DNA of 64,000 nucleotides, taken from Nocardia pseudobrasiliensis NBRC 108224 (GTDB lineage: Bacteria; Actinomycetota; Actinomycetes; Mycobacteriales; Mycobacteriaceae). Made by a program: the position numbers and the translations under genes. Below the pieces are notes generated by a model. That model worked only from the letters and a program-made list of their open reading frames with translations, did not search any database and was not told the origin of the DNA. The DNA lies in contig NZ_BDBS01000029.1 in the NCBI RefSeq assembly GCF_001613105.1, positions 1-64,000 of the forward strand, in the 5' to 3' direction. Each line of letters starts with the position of its first letter. Position 1 is the first letter of the stretch. Below, in pieces: positions 43,454 through 51,311 of the stretch.

Positions 43454-44394
43454 CCGTCGTTCGATCCCTGTGGTGGTCGGTGCGCACCGGCGGCGACGCG
43501 CCGTTCGATACCGCACATCTGAAGATCTACTATCCAGCGGCGGTGACCGGCGACGATACCGAACGGCTGACCGGCGTCTTCGCCCCCGACCCGATCGGCG
43601 CGCCCTATCCGGTGATCCTGTTCCTGTCGGGGGTGAACGTCGCCCAGGACAGCTACCGTCGCTTCGCCACCGAACTCGCCGGCGACGGCTTCGTGGTGGT
43701 CACCTTCGACCGGGTCGCCGAATTGTTCGGCGGACAAATGGGTCTCACGCCGGGCGTGGAGCTGTCGGCGGCCGAACCCGGCGCCTACGGCAGCCGCCCC
43801 ACCTGTCCGACCATCGGCACGATCCTCGAGGCCCTCACCGAACTCGATGCGTCCGGCCCACTGCGCGGTGCGCTCGACCTCGACCGAATCGCGCTGGGCG
43901 GACATTCCGCGGGCGGCACGGTGGTGCTGCAGTCGGCGCGGTTCTACCCCGCTGTCGCCGCCGTTTTCGCCTGGGGCGCGCACACCATGGTCGCGACCAT
44001 GCTCGGCTGGGAACCCGGCACGGTCGTGCCCGCGCAGGTGACCTGCCCGGTGCTGCTGGGCGTCGGCGGCAACGACGGAGTGATCCAGGGCAGCGCCGAC
44101 CGCTACGGCGAGGACGGCGAGAACCGCCCCGACCCGGTGCGGCGCACCTTCGACGAGGCGCTGCCCGACGGCGAGCACCTACTCGCGATCGTGCCGGGCG
44201 CCAACCATTTCGGCATCGCCGACCCCGATCCGACCGCGGCCCGGGCCTTCCTCGACGGCCCGGCGCAGACCTCGGCCCTCGCCCCGTTCGCCCGATTGAC
44301 ATCCGCGTTCCTGCGCACCCACCTGCACGGCTCGCGGTCGGCGCGAGCCGAGCTGAACACCTTCGACGACGGAGTGCTGCTGAAACGGCGCTAG
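43450..44394 (+). CDS. chlorophyllase-like alpha/beta hydrolase
   Basis: A 314-residue cytoplasmic hydrolase. PYPVILFLSGVNVAQDSYR is the oxyanion region, nucleophile Ser153 lies in LGGHSAGGTVVL, Asp209 in VGGNDG and His253 in GANHFGI. The arrangement, with the elbow following an RIALGGHS strand, resembles the chlorophyllase/PET-hydrolase-like group (plant chlorophyllase has GHSRGG). In this operon it could remove phytol from chlorophyll or hydrolyse the C13 methyl ester. The hydrolase fold alone does not prove this. Confidence 0.72.
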   Translation: MTVVRSLWWSVRTGGDAPFDTAHLKIYYPAAVTGDDTERLTGVFAPDPIGAPYPVILFLSGVNVAQDSYRRFATELAGDGFVVVTFDRVAELFGGQMGLTPGVELSAAEPGAYGSRPTCPTIGTILEALTELDASGPLRGALDLDRIALGGHSAGGTVVLQSARFYPAVAAVFAWGAHTMVATMLGWEPGTVVPAQVTCPVLLGVGGNDGVIQGSADRYGEDGENRPDPVRRTFDEALPDGEHLLAIVPGANHFGIADPDPTAARAFLDGPAQTSALAPFARLTSAFLRTHLHGSRSARAELNTFDDGVLLKRR

Positions 44395-44407
44395 GAGACC
44401 ACCGATC

Positions 44408-45529
44408 ATGCTCAAGAACTTCTGGTACGCCCTGGAATTCGCCGAAAAGGTCGGCCGCACCCCGCGCGGTGTCACCTGCCTGGGCCAGGATTTCGTGCTC
44501 TACCGCACCGAATCCGGGGAACCGGTCTGCCTGTCGGATCTGTGCGTACATCGCGGCGGCGCGCTGTCGATGGGCGCGCTGACCGGTGACTGCATCACCT
44601 GCCCCTACCACGGCTGGCAATACGACGCAGACGGCAAATGCGTTCGTATCCCGGCCAATTCGGCCGAACGCGCCATCCCGCGCAAGGCGCGCGTCGACGC
44701 CTATCCCGCGCTGGAGCGCTACGGGATGGTGTGGGCCTTCCTCGGGGACCTGCCCGAGGACCAGCGTCCCCCGATTCCGCACATTCCCCAGCACGACGAC
44801 CCGAGCTTCCGGGCCGTGCACTACGACATGGTCGTCGAGGCGAACTACGAACGGACCTTCGAGAATGTCGTGGACGCCTCCCACACCCCGTTCGTCCACG
44901 GCGCTTCCTTCGGCAATCCGGCCAAGCCGGAGATCCCGGACTTCCGTGTGCAGCAGACGGATTGGTCGGCGGAGGCCGACATCCAACTGAGCCCGCCACC
45001 GCCCACGGGCCTGTGGGGATTGCTGGCGCGCCGTCGGCCGCGACCCGAGTACGTCACGGTGACCAATGGGTGGTACCTGCCCAATATCGTGAAACTGCAC
45101 GTCCGGCTGCCCATCGGGGATCTGATCCTCTACGACTTCAATATCCCGCTGTCGCAGGACCGCACGCTGGTCAAGATTATGGGTTACCGCAACTTCTTCA
45201 CCGGCTCCTGGGCCGACGCCAACGCGCGCAAACGGATCGAGAAGATCCTGCTGCAGGACCGACCGGTCGTGGAATCCCAACGCCCCGAACTGCTCCCGTT
45301 CGACCTGTCCGACGAATTGCACGTACGCAGCGACGCGCTTCAGGTCGCCTACCGTCGCCGCCGAACCCAGCTGATCAAGGAGGGCTGGTGGGTCGGTGAC
45401 GACGATATCGTCACCGGCGACGCGCCGCGGCGCACCGCCACCGTCATCGCCTCACCCGCCCGCCGCGACAACCCCGAGTTGGCCAGCGCCTGGGTGCACA
45501 AGGCCCGCACCGGAGGAAATGCGCAATGA
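44408..45529 (+). CDS. PaO-like Rieske non-heme iron oxygenase
   Basis: A 373-residue oxygenase. The Rieske cluster ligands are Cys46, His48, Cys65 and His68 (LCVHRGG ... CPYHGWQYD). The mononuclear iron ligands Asp156, His159 and His164 are in ENVVDASHTPFVH. The GKCVRIPANS and GMVWAFLGD segments after the Rieske domain recall the PaO/CAO/TIC55 branch. It lacks the C-terminal membrane helices and CxxC of plant PaO. AGGAG precedes the ATG. A macrocycle-opening oxygenase acting just before the RCCR-like reductases is the favoured role. It needs an external reductase, not found in the operon. Confidence 0.82.
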   Translation: MLKNFWYALEFAEKVGRTPRGVTCLGQDFVLYRTESGEPVCLSDLCVHRGGALSMGALTGDCITCPYHGWQYDADGKCVRIPANSAERAIPRKARVDAYPALERYGMVWAFLGDLPEDQRPPIPHIPQHDDPSFRAVHYDMVVEANYERTFENVVDASHTPFVHGASFGNPAKPEIPDFRVQQTDWSAEADIQLSPPPPTGLWGLLARRRPRPEYVTVTNGWYLPNIVKLHVRLPIGDLILYDFNIPLSQDRTLVKIMGYRNFFTGSWADANARKRIEKILLQDRPVVESQRPELLPFDLSDELHVRSDALQVAYRRRRTQLIKEGWWVGDDDIVTGDAPRRTATVIASPARRDNPELASAWVHKARTGGNAQ

Positions 45530-46215
45530 GCCTGCCCGCCAAGCATTGTGAACGCACCCTGGAGCATCTTCGCGACGCTCTCGGCCTGGACATCGCGGAG
45601 GATGTCGCCCTGACCGGTGAGATATCCCCCGATCCGGTGGGACGACTGCGCGTGCTGCGCGGCGGTCCGATCGACAAAGTGGTCACCGTCGATCTGGTGG
45701 CGCCGCGGATCGGGCTCGACAGCCACATGATCTTCGCATTCCTGCCCGCCGACAGCGCCGTTCCCCACTTCACCCTCGACTCGGTGCACGCGAGCGAACA
45801 TTTCGCGATGCATCTGGATCTGATCCCGCGGGTCGATCTCGCCGTCGCACTGGAATATCTCGATGCCGCATTCCTGCCGCTCACGACACCGCTGGAAGCG
45901 GCCTGGCGGATCGAGGGGGTGTCGCCCGCCGCGGTCGGACCGCGCCAGCGGGCGATGATGTCACCGTGGATGGTCGTATGCCGCGCGACCGAGGCCGCGT
46001 TCGAGCAGCTCGGCCCCACGGTCGACGCCTATGTAGACCATTGGCTGTCGCTGGTCGACAAGGGCGTCCCCGCGGTCGAGGTCGATACGGCCGCCCGCGA
46101 CCGGGCCAATCGGGCGAATCTGTTCAGCCCCCAGGTGGATCCGGTATGGGCACAGGTCGCTCGGCTCCTCGGGGCGCGACAGGCCGAGCACGTCCGAGCG
46201 GAGCTGCTGTCATGA
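45526..46215 (+). CDS. RCCR-like protein, second and shorter copy
   Basis: A 229-residue protein with the same order of motifs as the copy at 42644 but more diverged: SHMIFAFLPADSAVPHFTLD (about 66-85), MHLDLIPRVDLA (95-106), a SPWM segment (146-149) where SPTA stands in RCCR, and RDRANRANLFS near 191-201. Probably a paralogous linear-tetrapyrrole reductase or a second subunit. ATGA-coupled to the Rieske gene and to the next gene. Confidence 0.62.
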   Translation: MSLPAKHCERTLEHLRDALGLDIAEDVALTGEISPDPVGRLRVLRGGPIDKVVTVDLVAPRIGLDSHMIFAFLPADSAVPHFTLDSVHASEHFAMHLDLIPRVDLAVALEYLDAAFLPLTTPLEAAWRIEGVSPAAVGPRQRAMMSPWMVVCRATEAAFEQLGPTVDAYVDHWLSLVDKGVPAVEVDTAARDRANRANLFSPQVDPVWAQVARLLGARQAEHVRAELLS

Positions 46216-47129
46216 CCTCCTCCCCTGCTCCGAGCGCCTGGCAACAACGCATCACCGGGGAATGGGTGGGCCGCCCCTCGCTGTTCGACGCGCAGGGCAC
46301 CTGGCTCGGCTTCGAAGACATCCGGCGCTCGTCGGTCTTCGCCGACGGCACGACCACCTATCACATGGCGGGCGGCCTCACCGGCGGCGGCCCGCTGGCC
46401 GGACGTTTCGCCCTCGGCGCGCCATTCGCCTTCGGGGTCGTCGACTCCGATGACAACCGCGTCTACACCGGTCCCGATTTCTACGGATCGGGCCAGCCCT
46501 ACGGCGGCTTCGTCGACGCGCACTACTACGGACCCGGTTGGCAGGTAAGCCTCAACACCTGGAACCAAACCATCGACGACACCCAGATCTACTCCTCGGT
46601 GCTGTCGCAGGGCCCGGCCGTCGTCGGCGTGTTCAACGGTGTGTACACCCGGGATCCCGCCCTGGTGGACGACCGCGTCGACACCGAGACACGCTGCGGC
46701 GCGACATCTTTCATACTTCCCACCAAAGGTGACAGCCACTACAGCGGCGAGCTCGAGGTATGGGGAGCCGATCAGCGACACCGCGGCGGCGCGCACACCA
46801 CACTCACGATCGAGCCGCTGAGCCTGCTGACCGCCGAGCACCACCTCACCCTGTCCGGCGCGATCGAATTGGACGCCGGGGCGAGGGTGCGGCGCGACGG
46901 GACGCGCGGGTTTCACGAAGGTCCCGGACTGTGGGGGAACTCGACCGCCTACGGCCGGGCCAACCATCCGAGGCTGCACCTGACCGACGGGCGGCGAATC
47001 ATCGGCCGGGAGTTCATGATCGACGCCGAGCCCGGTATGGGAGCGGGTAGGACGCTGGCCGTGGTGTATCAACTGTTCGACCGCAATGTGCTGTCCGCGG
47101 TGCTGCACGGCGTCCTGGAGCGGATATGA
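46212..47129 (+). CDS. uncharacterised protein of the operon, possible calycin-like beta-barrel
   Basis: A 305-residue soluble protein rich in beta-type segments and aromatic/Gly patterns (ITGEWVGRPSLFDAQG near 12-27, TTYHMAGGLTGGG, VYTGPDFYGSGQPYGGF). The opening resembles the GxW start of lipocalin/calycin barrels, some of which bind bilins, but no family was recognised. It sits between the second RCCR-like gene and the chlorophyll b reductase-like gene with overlaps on both sides, so it must serve the same pathway. Candidates are a tetrapyrrole carrier or an isomerase/dechelatase. Confidence 0.6.
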   Translation: MTSSPAPSAWQQRITGEWVGRPSLFDAQGTWLGFEDIRRSSVFADGTTTYHMAGGLTGGGPLAGRFALGAPFAFGVVDSDDNRVYTGPDFYGSGQPYGGFVDAHYYGPGWQVSLNTWNQTIDDTQIYSSVLSQGPAVVGVFNGVYTRDPALVDDRVDTETRCGATSFILPTKGDSHYSGELEVWGADQRHRGGAHTTLTIEPLSLLTAEHHLTLSGAIELDAGARVRRDGTRGFHEGPGLWGNSTAYGRANHPRLHLTDGRRIIGREFMIDAEPGMGAGRTLAVVYQLFDRNVLSAVLHGVLERI

Positions 47130-47911
47130 GCACCGTGATCGTGACCGGTGGCACGCGGGGCATCGGGCTCGGCATGACATACGCCCTGTTGGACCGGGGG
47201 CATCGAGTAGTACTGTGCGGCAGCGATTCTCGCCGGGTCGAGCAGCTGCGCGCCCAGTTGCCCGAGCGGGCCTCGGCCCTCACCGCCGATGTCACCGATC
47301 GCGCGCAGTTGCAGAAGGTATGGGATTGCGCCGTCGACCGGTACGGCTCGGTCGATATCTGGATCAACAACGCCGGGGTGAGCCACATCCGAATGCCGCT
47401 GTGGCAGTTGCCGATCGAGGAGATCCAGGCCACTGTGCAAACCAACCTGCTCGGCGTCGTCAACGGATGCGCGGTCGCGATCGCCGGGATGGCCGCCGCC
47501 GGACGCGGCCACGTCTGGAATATGGAGGGCCTCGGAAGCGACGGACGCACCGTCGCGGGACTGTCGATCTATGGCGCCAGCAAGCGCGCCGTCACCTATC
47601 TCACCGAGGCGCTCGCCGCGGAGGTGCCGCCCGGGGTATCGGTCGGACTGCTCAGTCCCGGCATGGTCGCCACCGACCTGCTCACGCACGGCTATGCCGA
47701 TCCGCGCGAACTGGCCAAGGCGCGCAAGGTCTTCGACATCCTCGCCGACCGCGTGGAGACGGTGGCCCCCTGGCTGGCCGAACGGGCCGTCACACGGACC
47801 CGCAATGGCGCACACGTGCGCTGGCTGACAGGAACCAAGGTCATGAGCCGATTCGCCCTGGCCCCCTTCCGCACCCGACACATCTTCGACGAGGAGCCCT
47901 CCGATGCCTGA
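47126..47911 (+). CDS. chlorophyll b reductase (NOL/NYC1)-like SDR
   Basis: A 261-residue SDR with TGGTRGIG (7-14), VDIWINNAG (76-84) and catalytic Tyr149/Lys153 (YGASK). Three features are specific to the NOL/NYC1 group rather than SDRs at large. The segment GHVWNMEGLGSDGR (128-141) replaces the usual serine motif context. LLSPGMVATDLLTHG (175-189) follows. The C-terminal run VFDILADRVETVAPWL then WLTGTKVMSRF ends in an RHIFDEE tail, paralleling plant NOL. It would reduce the C7 formyl of chlorophyll b or a related tetrapyrrole aldehyde. It overlaps both neighbours. Confidence 0.78.
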   Translation: MSTVIVTGGTRGIGLGMTYALLDRGHRVVLCGSDSRRVEQLRAQLPERASALTADVTDRAQLQKVWDCAVDRYGSVDIWINNAGVSHIRMPLWQLPIEEIQATVQTNLLGVVNGCAVAIAGMAAAGRGHVWNMEGLGSDGRTVAGLSIYGASKRAVTYLTEALAAEVPPGVSVGLLSPGMVATDLLTHGYADPRELAKARKVFDILADRVETVAPWLAERAVTRTRNGAHVRWLTGTKVMSRFALAPFRTRHIFDEEPSDA

Positions 47912-48647
47912 CGTTCTCGGCTGGCGAGCCAAATTCGGGGTCCTCGCGCCCTCGACCAACACCGTCGTCGCACCCGACTTCGCCCGCATGGCCGTGCCCG
48001 GGGTGACAACTCACTTCGGCCGCATACACATTCGCGATCAGAGCATGAACGACGACGACGCCATGGACCGGCTGCTCCAGCAGATTCGCGCCGAAATCGC
48101 CGCCGCCTGCCAGCGAGTCACCACCTGCGAACCGGACTACATGGTCATGGGCATGTCCGCGGAGACCTTCTGGGGCGGTGTGGCGGGCAGTCGGCGGTTC
48201 GTCGAGCAGATCCGGGATCTCACCGGACTGCGGGTCGCCACCGGCGCGGAGGCGTGCCGCCGCGCGCTCGAGCTCAACGGCGCGAGACGAATCGGCGTCG
48301 TCACCCCCTACCAGCCGATCGGCGACGAGAATGTGGTGCGCTTCTTCGGCGAGCTCGGCTTCGAGGTGGCCGCGATCGAGGGATTGTGCTGCCGCACAGC
48401 CGTATCGATCGCCCACGTCACCGAGGACGAGCTCCGCGCGGCCCTGCGCCGCGTCGATGGCGAGGACGTGGACGCGCTCGTCCAATGCGGTACCAATCTC
48501 TCCATGGTCCGGCTCGCCGACGAGGCCGAGCGGTGGCTGGGCAAACCGGTCATCGCCATCAATGCGGCCACATGGTGGATGGCATTGCGCGACAACGGTA
48601 TCGATGATCGCATCGAGGGCGCGGGCGCGCTGTTGCGCGAGCATTGA
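47904..48647 (+). CDS. maleate isomerase/arylmalonate decarboxylase-like (Asp/Glu racemase fold), first copy
   Basis: A 247-residue protein with the family opening LGVLAPSTNTVV-type segment (FGVLAPSTNTVVAPDF), AETFWGGVAGS (about 89-99), VTPYQPIGDENVVRFF and LVQCGTNLSMVRLADEAE with the second catalytic Cys. In the first catalytic position there is no Cys in MGMSAETFWGG, so the chemistry may differ from maleate isomerase. Closely related to the gene at 50568. Last gene of the eight-gene operon, overlapping the SDR by 8 bp. Likely acts on substituted maleates or a related acid (inference). Confidence 0.75.
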   Translation: MPDVLGWRAKFGVLAPSTNTVVAPDFARMAVPGVTTHFGRIHIRDQSMNDDDAMDRLLQQIRAEIAAACQRVTTCEPDYMVMGMSAETFWGGVAGSRRFVEQIRDLTGLRVATGAEACRRALELNGARRIGVVTPYQPIGDENVVRFFGELGFEVAAIEGLCCRTAVSIAHVTEDELRAALRRVDGEDVDALVQCGTNLSMVRLADEAERWLGKPVIAINAATWWMALRDNGIDDRIEGAGALLREH

Positions 48648-48656
48648 GCAGCGGTG

Positions 48657-49475
48657 TCAGCCGTCGAGCAGGCGGCGCGCGGCGCGAACCACGGCGAGGT
48701 CGACCATGCGCCCGCGGGCGTCGAGGACGACGCCGCCGTTCGCCTGCTCGAAGCGGTCGACGAGAGCGCGCGCGGCGGCGAGTCGTTCGGGTGACGGCAG
48801 GAACACCTCGTTCACGATCGGGACCTGAGCGGGATGTATACACGCTCGACCCCGAAACCCCAACCGCGCCAACGCCCGGGTCGAGGACCGCAGCGCTTCG
48901 GAGTCCGAGAAGTCGGTGCTGACCGGACCCAGCGGCGGTTCGATACCGGCCGCGGCGCTTGCCAGCACGATCTGGGTGCGAATCGCCAGCATCTCGAAAT
49001 CGCCGGGGCCCGGGTCGATCCCGGTATCGCCGCGCAGATCCGCCTCGCCCAGCTGCAATCGCCGTACGCGCGGGGCCTCGGCGATCTCACGCGCCGCGAG
49101 GACCGCCGCCGCGCTCTCCAGCAGCGGACATACGCTGACACGGCCGGACCGAGCCTCCCGAGCGGCCACGATCGCGGTCGCCGCCCGAACCTGCGCGGCG
49201 GATTCGGTTTTGGCCAGGCAGATGGTCGAGACATCCGCCGCGGCGACGGCGTACAGATCTTCCCGGCCCAGCTCGCCCGCGTTGACGCGCACCCAAACGC
49301 GTTGCGGGGCGGCGGCGGTGGTCCGCAGCCAGGCCAGGATCTCCGTTCGTGCCGCATACTTGTCCGCCAGCGGCACCGAATCCTCCAGATCGAACAGGAT
49401 CACATCGGCGGGACCCGCGAGAGCCTTGTCGAACAGCTCCGGGCGATTCGCCGGGACATACAGTGCCGATCGCAT
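48657..49475 (-). CDS. HpcH/HpaI-family CitE-like (malyl/citramalyl-CoA) lyase
   Basis: A 272-residue TIM-barrel aldolase: RSALYVPANRPELFDKAL at the N-terminus, VILFDLEDSVPLADK (about 34-48), RVNAGE, LLESAAAVL with the metal Glu, LQLGEADLRGDTG with the metal Asp region, and FRGRACIHPAQV at the C-terminus. These are typical of CitE-like proteins that split malyl-, citramalyl- or related CoA esters to a 2-oxoacid or glyoxylate plus acyl-CoA. ATG at 49475 behind GGGAGG, with operator site 9 upstream. It could complete a citramalate-type route fed by the CaiB enzymes. Confidence 0.85.
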   Translation of the reverse strand: MRSALYVPANRPELFDKALAGPADVILFDLEDSVPLADKYAARTEILAWLRTTAAAPQRVWVRVNAGELGREDLYAVAAADVSTICLAKTESAAQVRAATAIVAAREARSGRVSVCPLLESAAAVLAAREIAEAPRVRRLQLGEADLRGDTGIDPGPGDFEMLAIRTQIVLASAAAGIEPPLGPVSTDFSDSEALRSSTRALARLGFRGRACIHPAQVPIVNEVFLPSPERLAAARALVDRFEQANGGVVLDARGRMVDLAVVRAARRLLDG

Positions 49476-49500
49476 AGATCCTCCCATCGTCGAGATAATT

Positions 49501-49525
49501 GAAACAGCGTTTCTCTCAACGAAAC
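49501..49525 (-). promoter_or_regulatory. GAAAC-type operator, site 9
   Basis: GAAAC (49501), 3 bp, GTTTC (49509), 7 bp, GAAAC (49521): perfect match in plus-strand orientation, located 26 bp upstream of the minus-strand CitE-like gene. It lies in the divergent gap shared with the secreted hydrolase, so its target gene is assigned by position. Confidence 0.75.
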
Positions 49526-49564
49526 ATAGCGGCCAGGGTACGCTGACGAAGGTCACACCGTTAC

Positions 49565-49589
49565 GAAACGCCATTCCATCTATGGAAAC
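49565..49589 (+). promoter_or_regulatory. GAAAC-type operator, site 10
   Basis: GAAAC (49565), 3 bp, ATTCC (49573), 7 bp, GAAAC (49585): outer arms intact, middle arm degenerate. 23 bp upstream of the secreted hydrolase; with site 9 the divergent gap has one copy per gene. Confidence 0.65.
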
Positions 49590-49612
49590 GGCTCTGCTCC
49601 CCTGGAGTCGCC

Positions 49613-50554
49613 ATGATCCCCATGGGATCGGTTCTGGCAGCCGTGGTCACCGCTGCCGCCCTCATCGCCCCGGCCGCCCCCGCCGTTGCCGACGGCCTGC
49701 CCGGATCCATCGAGATCCCCTGCGCCGCAGACATTCTGCGCCAGAGCGCGGACTGGTATCTACCCACGCGACCAGCGCGCGGACTGATCTGGCTACAGCA
49801 CGGATTCGCCCGGAGCAACGCCAATGTCGCCGACCTCGCGCAGACCTTCGCCGACGCGGGTTATCTGGTGTTCGCGCCCAGCTTGCCGTTCCTGAACCTG
49901 TCGGGTTGCACCATGCAGAATCTCGGTGACAATACGGCGTTCCTGAACAATGTCGCGGCCCTGCTGTCGGGCGATCCCACCGGCGCGCTCGGCGTCAGCC
50001 TGGCCGCCGCGGTCGGCCCCGGACGCGACGTTCCCGTGATCCCGAGGGAATTCGTCTTCGTCGGCCATTCCGCGGGCGCGGAGGCGGTGGAGTACGTCGC
50101 GGATCGCCTGCGCACGAACGCACCACAGGTGTGGGCGGGACTGCGCGGGCTGGTGCTGCTCGATCCGGTCATGTCGTTCCTCGGCGACAACACCGACCGC
50201 GCTCTCGGCGAGCTCGACGCCACCGGTCTGCCGATTCTGGCGGTGGCGGGCTCGCCCTCGTGGTGCAACAGCTTCGGCAGCGGCACCGCCGCGCTCCAGC
50301 GCGACCTGCACCGGCCCTTCGTGGGGGTGCGACTCCGCGGCGGATCCCATACCGACGCCGAAGGGGCCAGCTCCGACGCGCTCGGCGAATTACTCTGCGG
50401 CACACCGGTGTCGGCGAACGTCAACGCATTGCATCGGTTGGCGCTGGGATGGACCCACGACTTCTTCGCGGGCACGACCACCCCGGACTACTACCCGAGC
50501 GCCGCCGCCTCGGTCGCCGCCGTTCCGGACGCGCAGGTGCTGTACGGTTCCTGA
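49613..50554 (+). CDS. secreted alpha/beta hydrolase, paralogue of 22446
   Basis: A 313-residue exported hydrolase with a Sec signal ending near APAVADG (about 26), IWLQHGFARS, nucleophile Ser in VGHSAGAEAV and a His in RGGSHTDAEG. It shares with the 22446 protein the N-terminal CAADILRQSADWY-type segment, the SGCTMQNLGDNT region and the overall length. The two paralogues mark the outer edges of the operator-bearing region. CTGGAG precedes the ATG. Confidence 0.8.
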   Translation: MIPMGSVLAAVVTAAALIAPAAPAVADGLPGSIEIPCAADILRQSADWYLPTRPARGLIWLQHGFARSNANVADLAQTFADAGYLVFAPSLPFLNLSGCTMQNLGDNTAFLNNVAALLSGDPTGALGVSLAAAVGPGRDVPVIPREFVFVGHSAGAEAVEYVADRLRTNAPQVWAGLRGLVLLDPVMSFLGDNTDRALGELDATGLPILAVAGSPSWCNSFGSGTAALQRDLHRPFVGVRLRGGSHTDAEGASSDALGELLCGTPVSANVNALHRLALGWTHDFFAGTTTPDYYPSAAASVAAVPDAQVLYGS

Positions 50555-50567
50555 GCGGCTACCGCGC

Positions 50568-51311
50568 TCAATGCTCGCGCAGCAAACATCCGGCCCCCGC
50601 CACCCGGTCCTCGATTCCGTGCTCGCGCAGCGCGTGCCAGAGGGTGGCCGCATTGATGGCGATGACGGGTTTGCCCAGTTCGGCTTCCAATTGATCGGCG
50701 AGGGCGACGAAGGACAGATTCGTGCCCACCTGCACGATGGCCTGCACCTCGGGACCATTCAGCCCGGCTACCACCGCGCGCAGCCGCTCCGGCGCGACCC
50801 GCGCGATATCCATCGCGGTCGGACAGCGCAATCCGGTGATCGCGGCGACGTCGAAACCCGCCTCGGTGAAGTATCGACCGACCTCGACATCGGCGATCGG
50901 CTGATACGGCGAGAACACCGCGATTCGCCGACACCCCAATTCCCGCAGCGCCGCCCGGCACGAACTCGCCCCCGTGGTCACCGCCAGACCGGTGCGCTCC
51001 CGCAGCCGACGCTCGAAGGCGGCATTGCCCGCCACTCCTCCCCAGAAGGTCTCGGCCGACATACCCATCACCAGGCGATCGGGTTCGGCGGTCAGCGCAT
51101 CCCGCACCGCGGTGTCGATCGACGCGCGAATCTGTTCCAGCAGTCCGGTGAAGTCCCGATCGTCGGCCATGACCGGATTCGGGATGTACATCGATCCGGC
51201 CCGGTAGGCCACGCCCGGCACCCCGGCGCGCCAATAGTCGTGTTCCACAACGGTATTCGTACTGGGCACAATCACCCCGAAAACGGCCCGAGGGCCCACC
51301 GCATTGGTCAT
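50568..51311 (-). CDS. maleate isomerase/arylmalonate decarboxylase-like, second copy
   Basis: A 247-residue paralogue of the gene at 47904: FGVIVPSTNTVVEHDY, MGMSAETFWGGVAGN, FSPYQPIADVEVGRYF and IVQVGTNLSFVALADQLE. Here neither usual catalytic Cys position is obvious (VQVGTN in place of VQCGTN), so one copy may be inactive or use other chemistry. The ATG at 51311 overlaps the stop of the TetR-type gene (ATGA), so the two form an operon separate from the IclR regulon. Confidence 0.75.
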   Translation of the reverse strand: MTNAVGPRAVFGVIVPSTNTVVEHDYWRAGVPGVAYRAGSMYIPNPVMADDRDFTGLLEQIRASIDTAVRDALTAEPDRLVMGMSAETFWGGVAGNAAFERRLRERTGLAVTTGASSCRAALRELGCRRIAVFSPYQPIADVEVGRYFTEAGFDVAAITGLRCPTAMDIARVAPERLRAVVAGLNGPEVQAIVQVGTNLSFVALADQLEAELGKPVIAINAATLWHALREHGIEDRVAGAGCLLREH

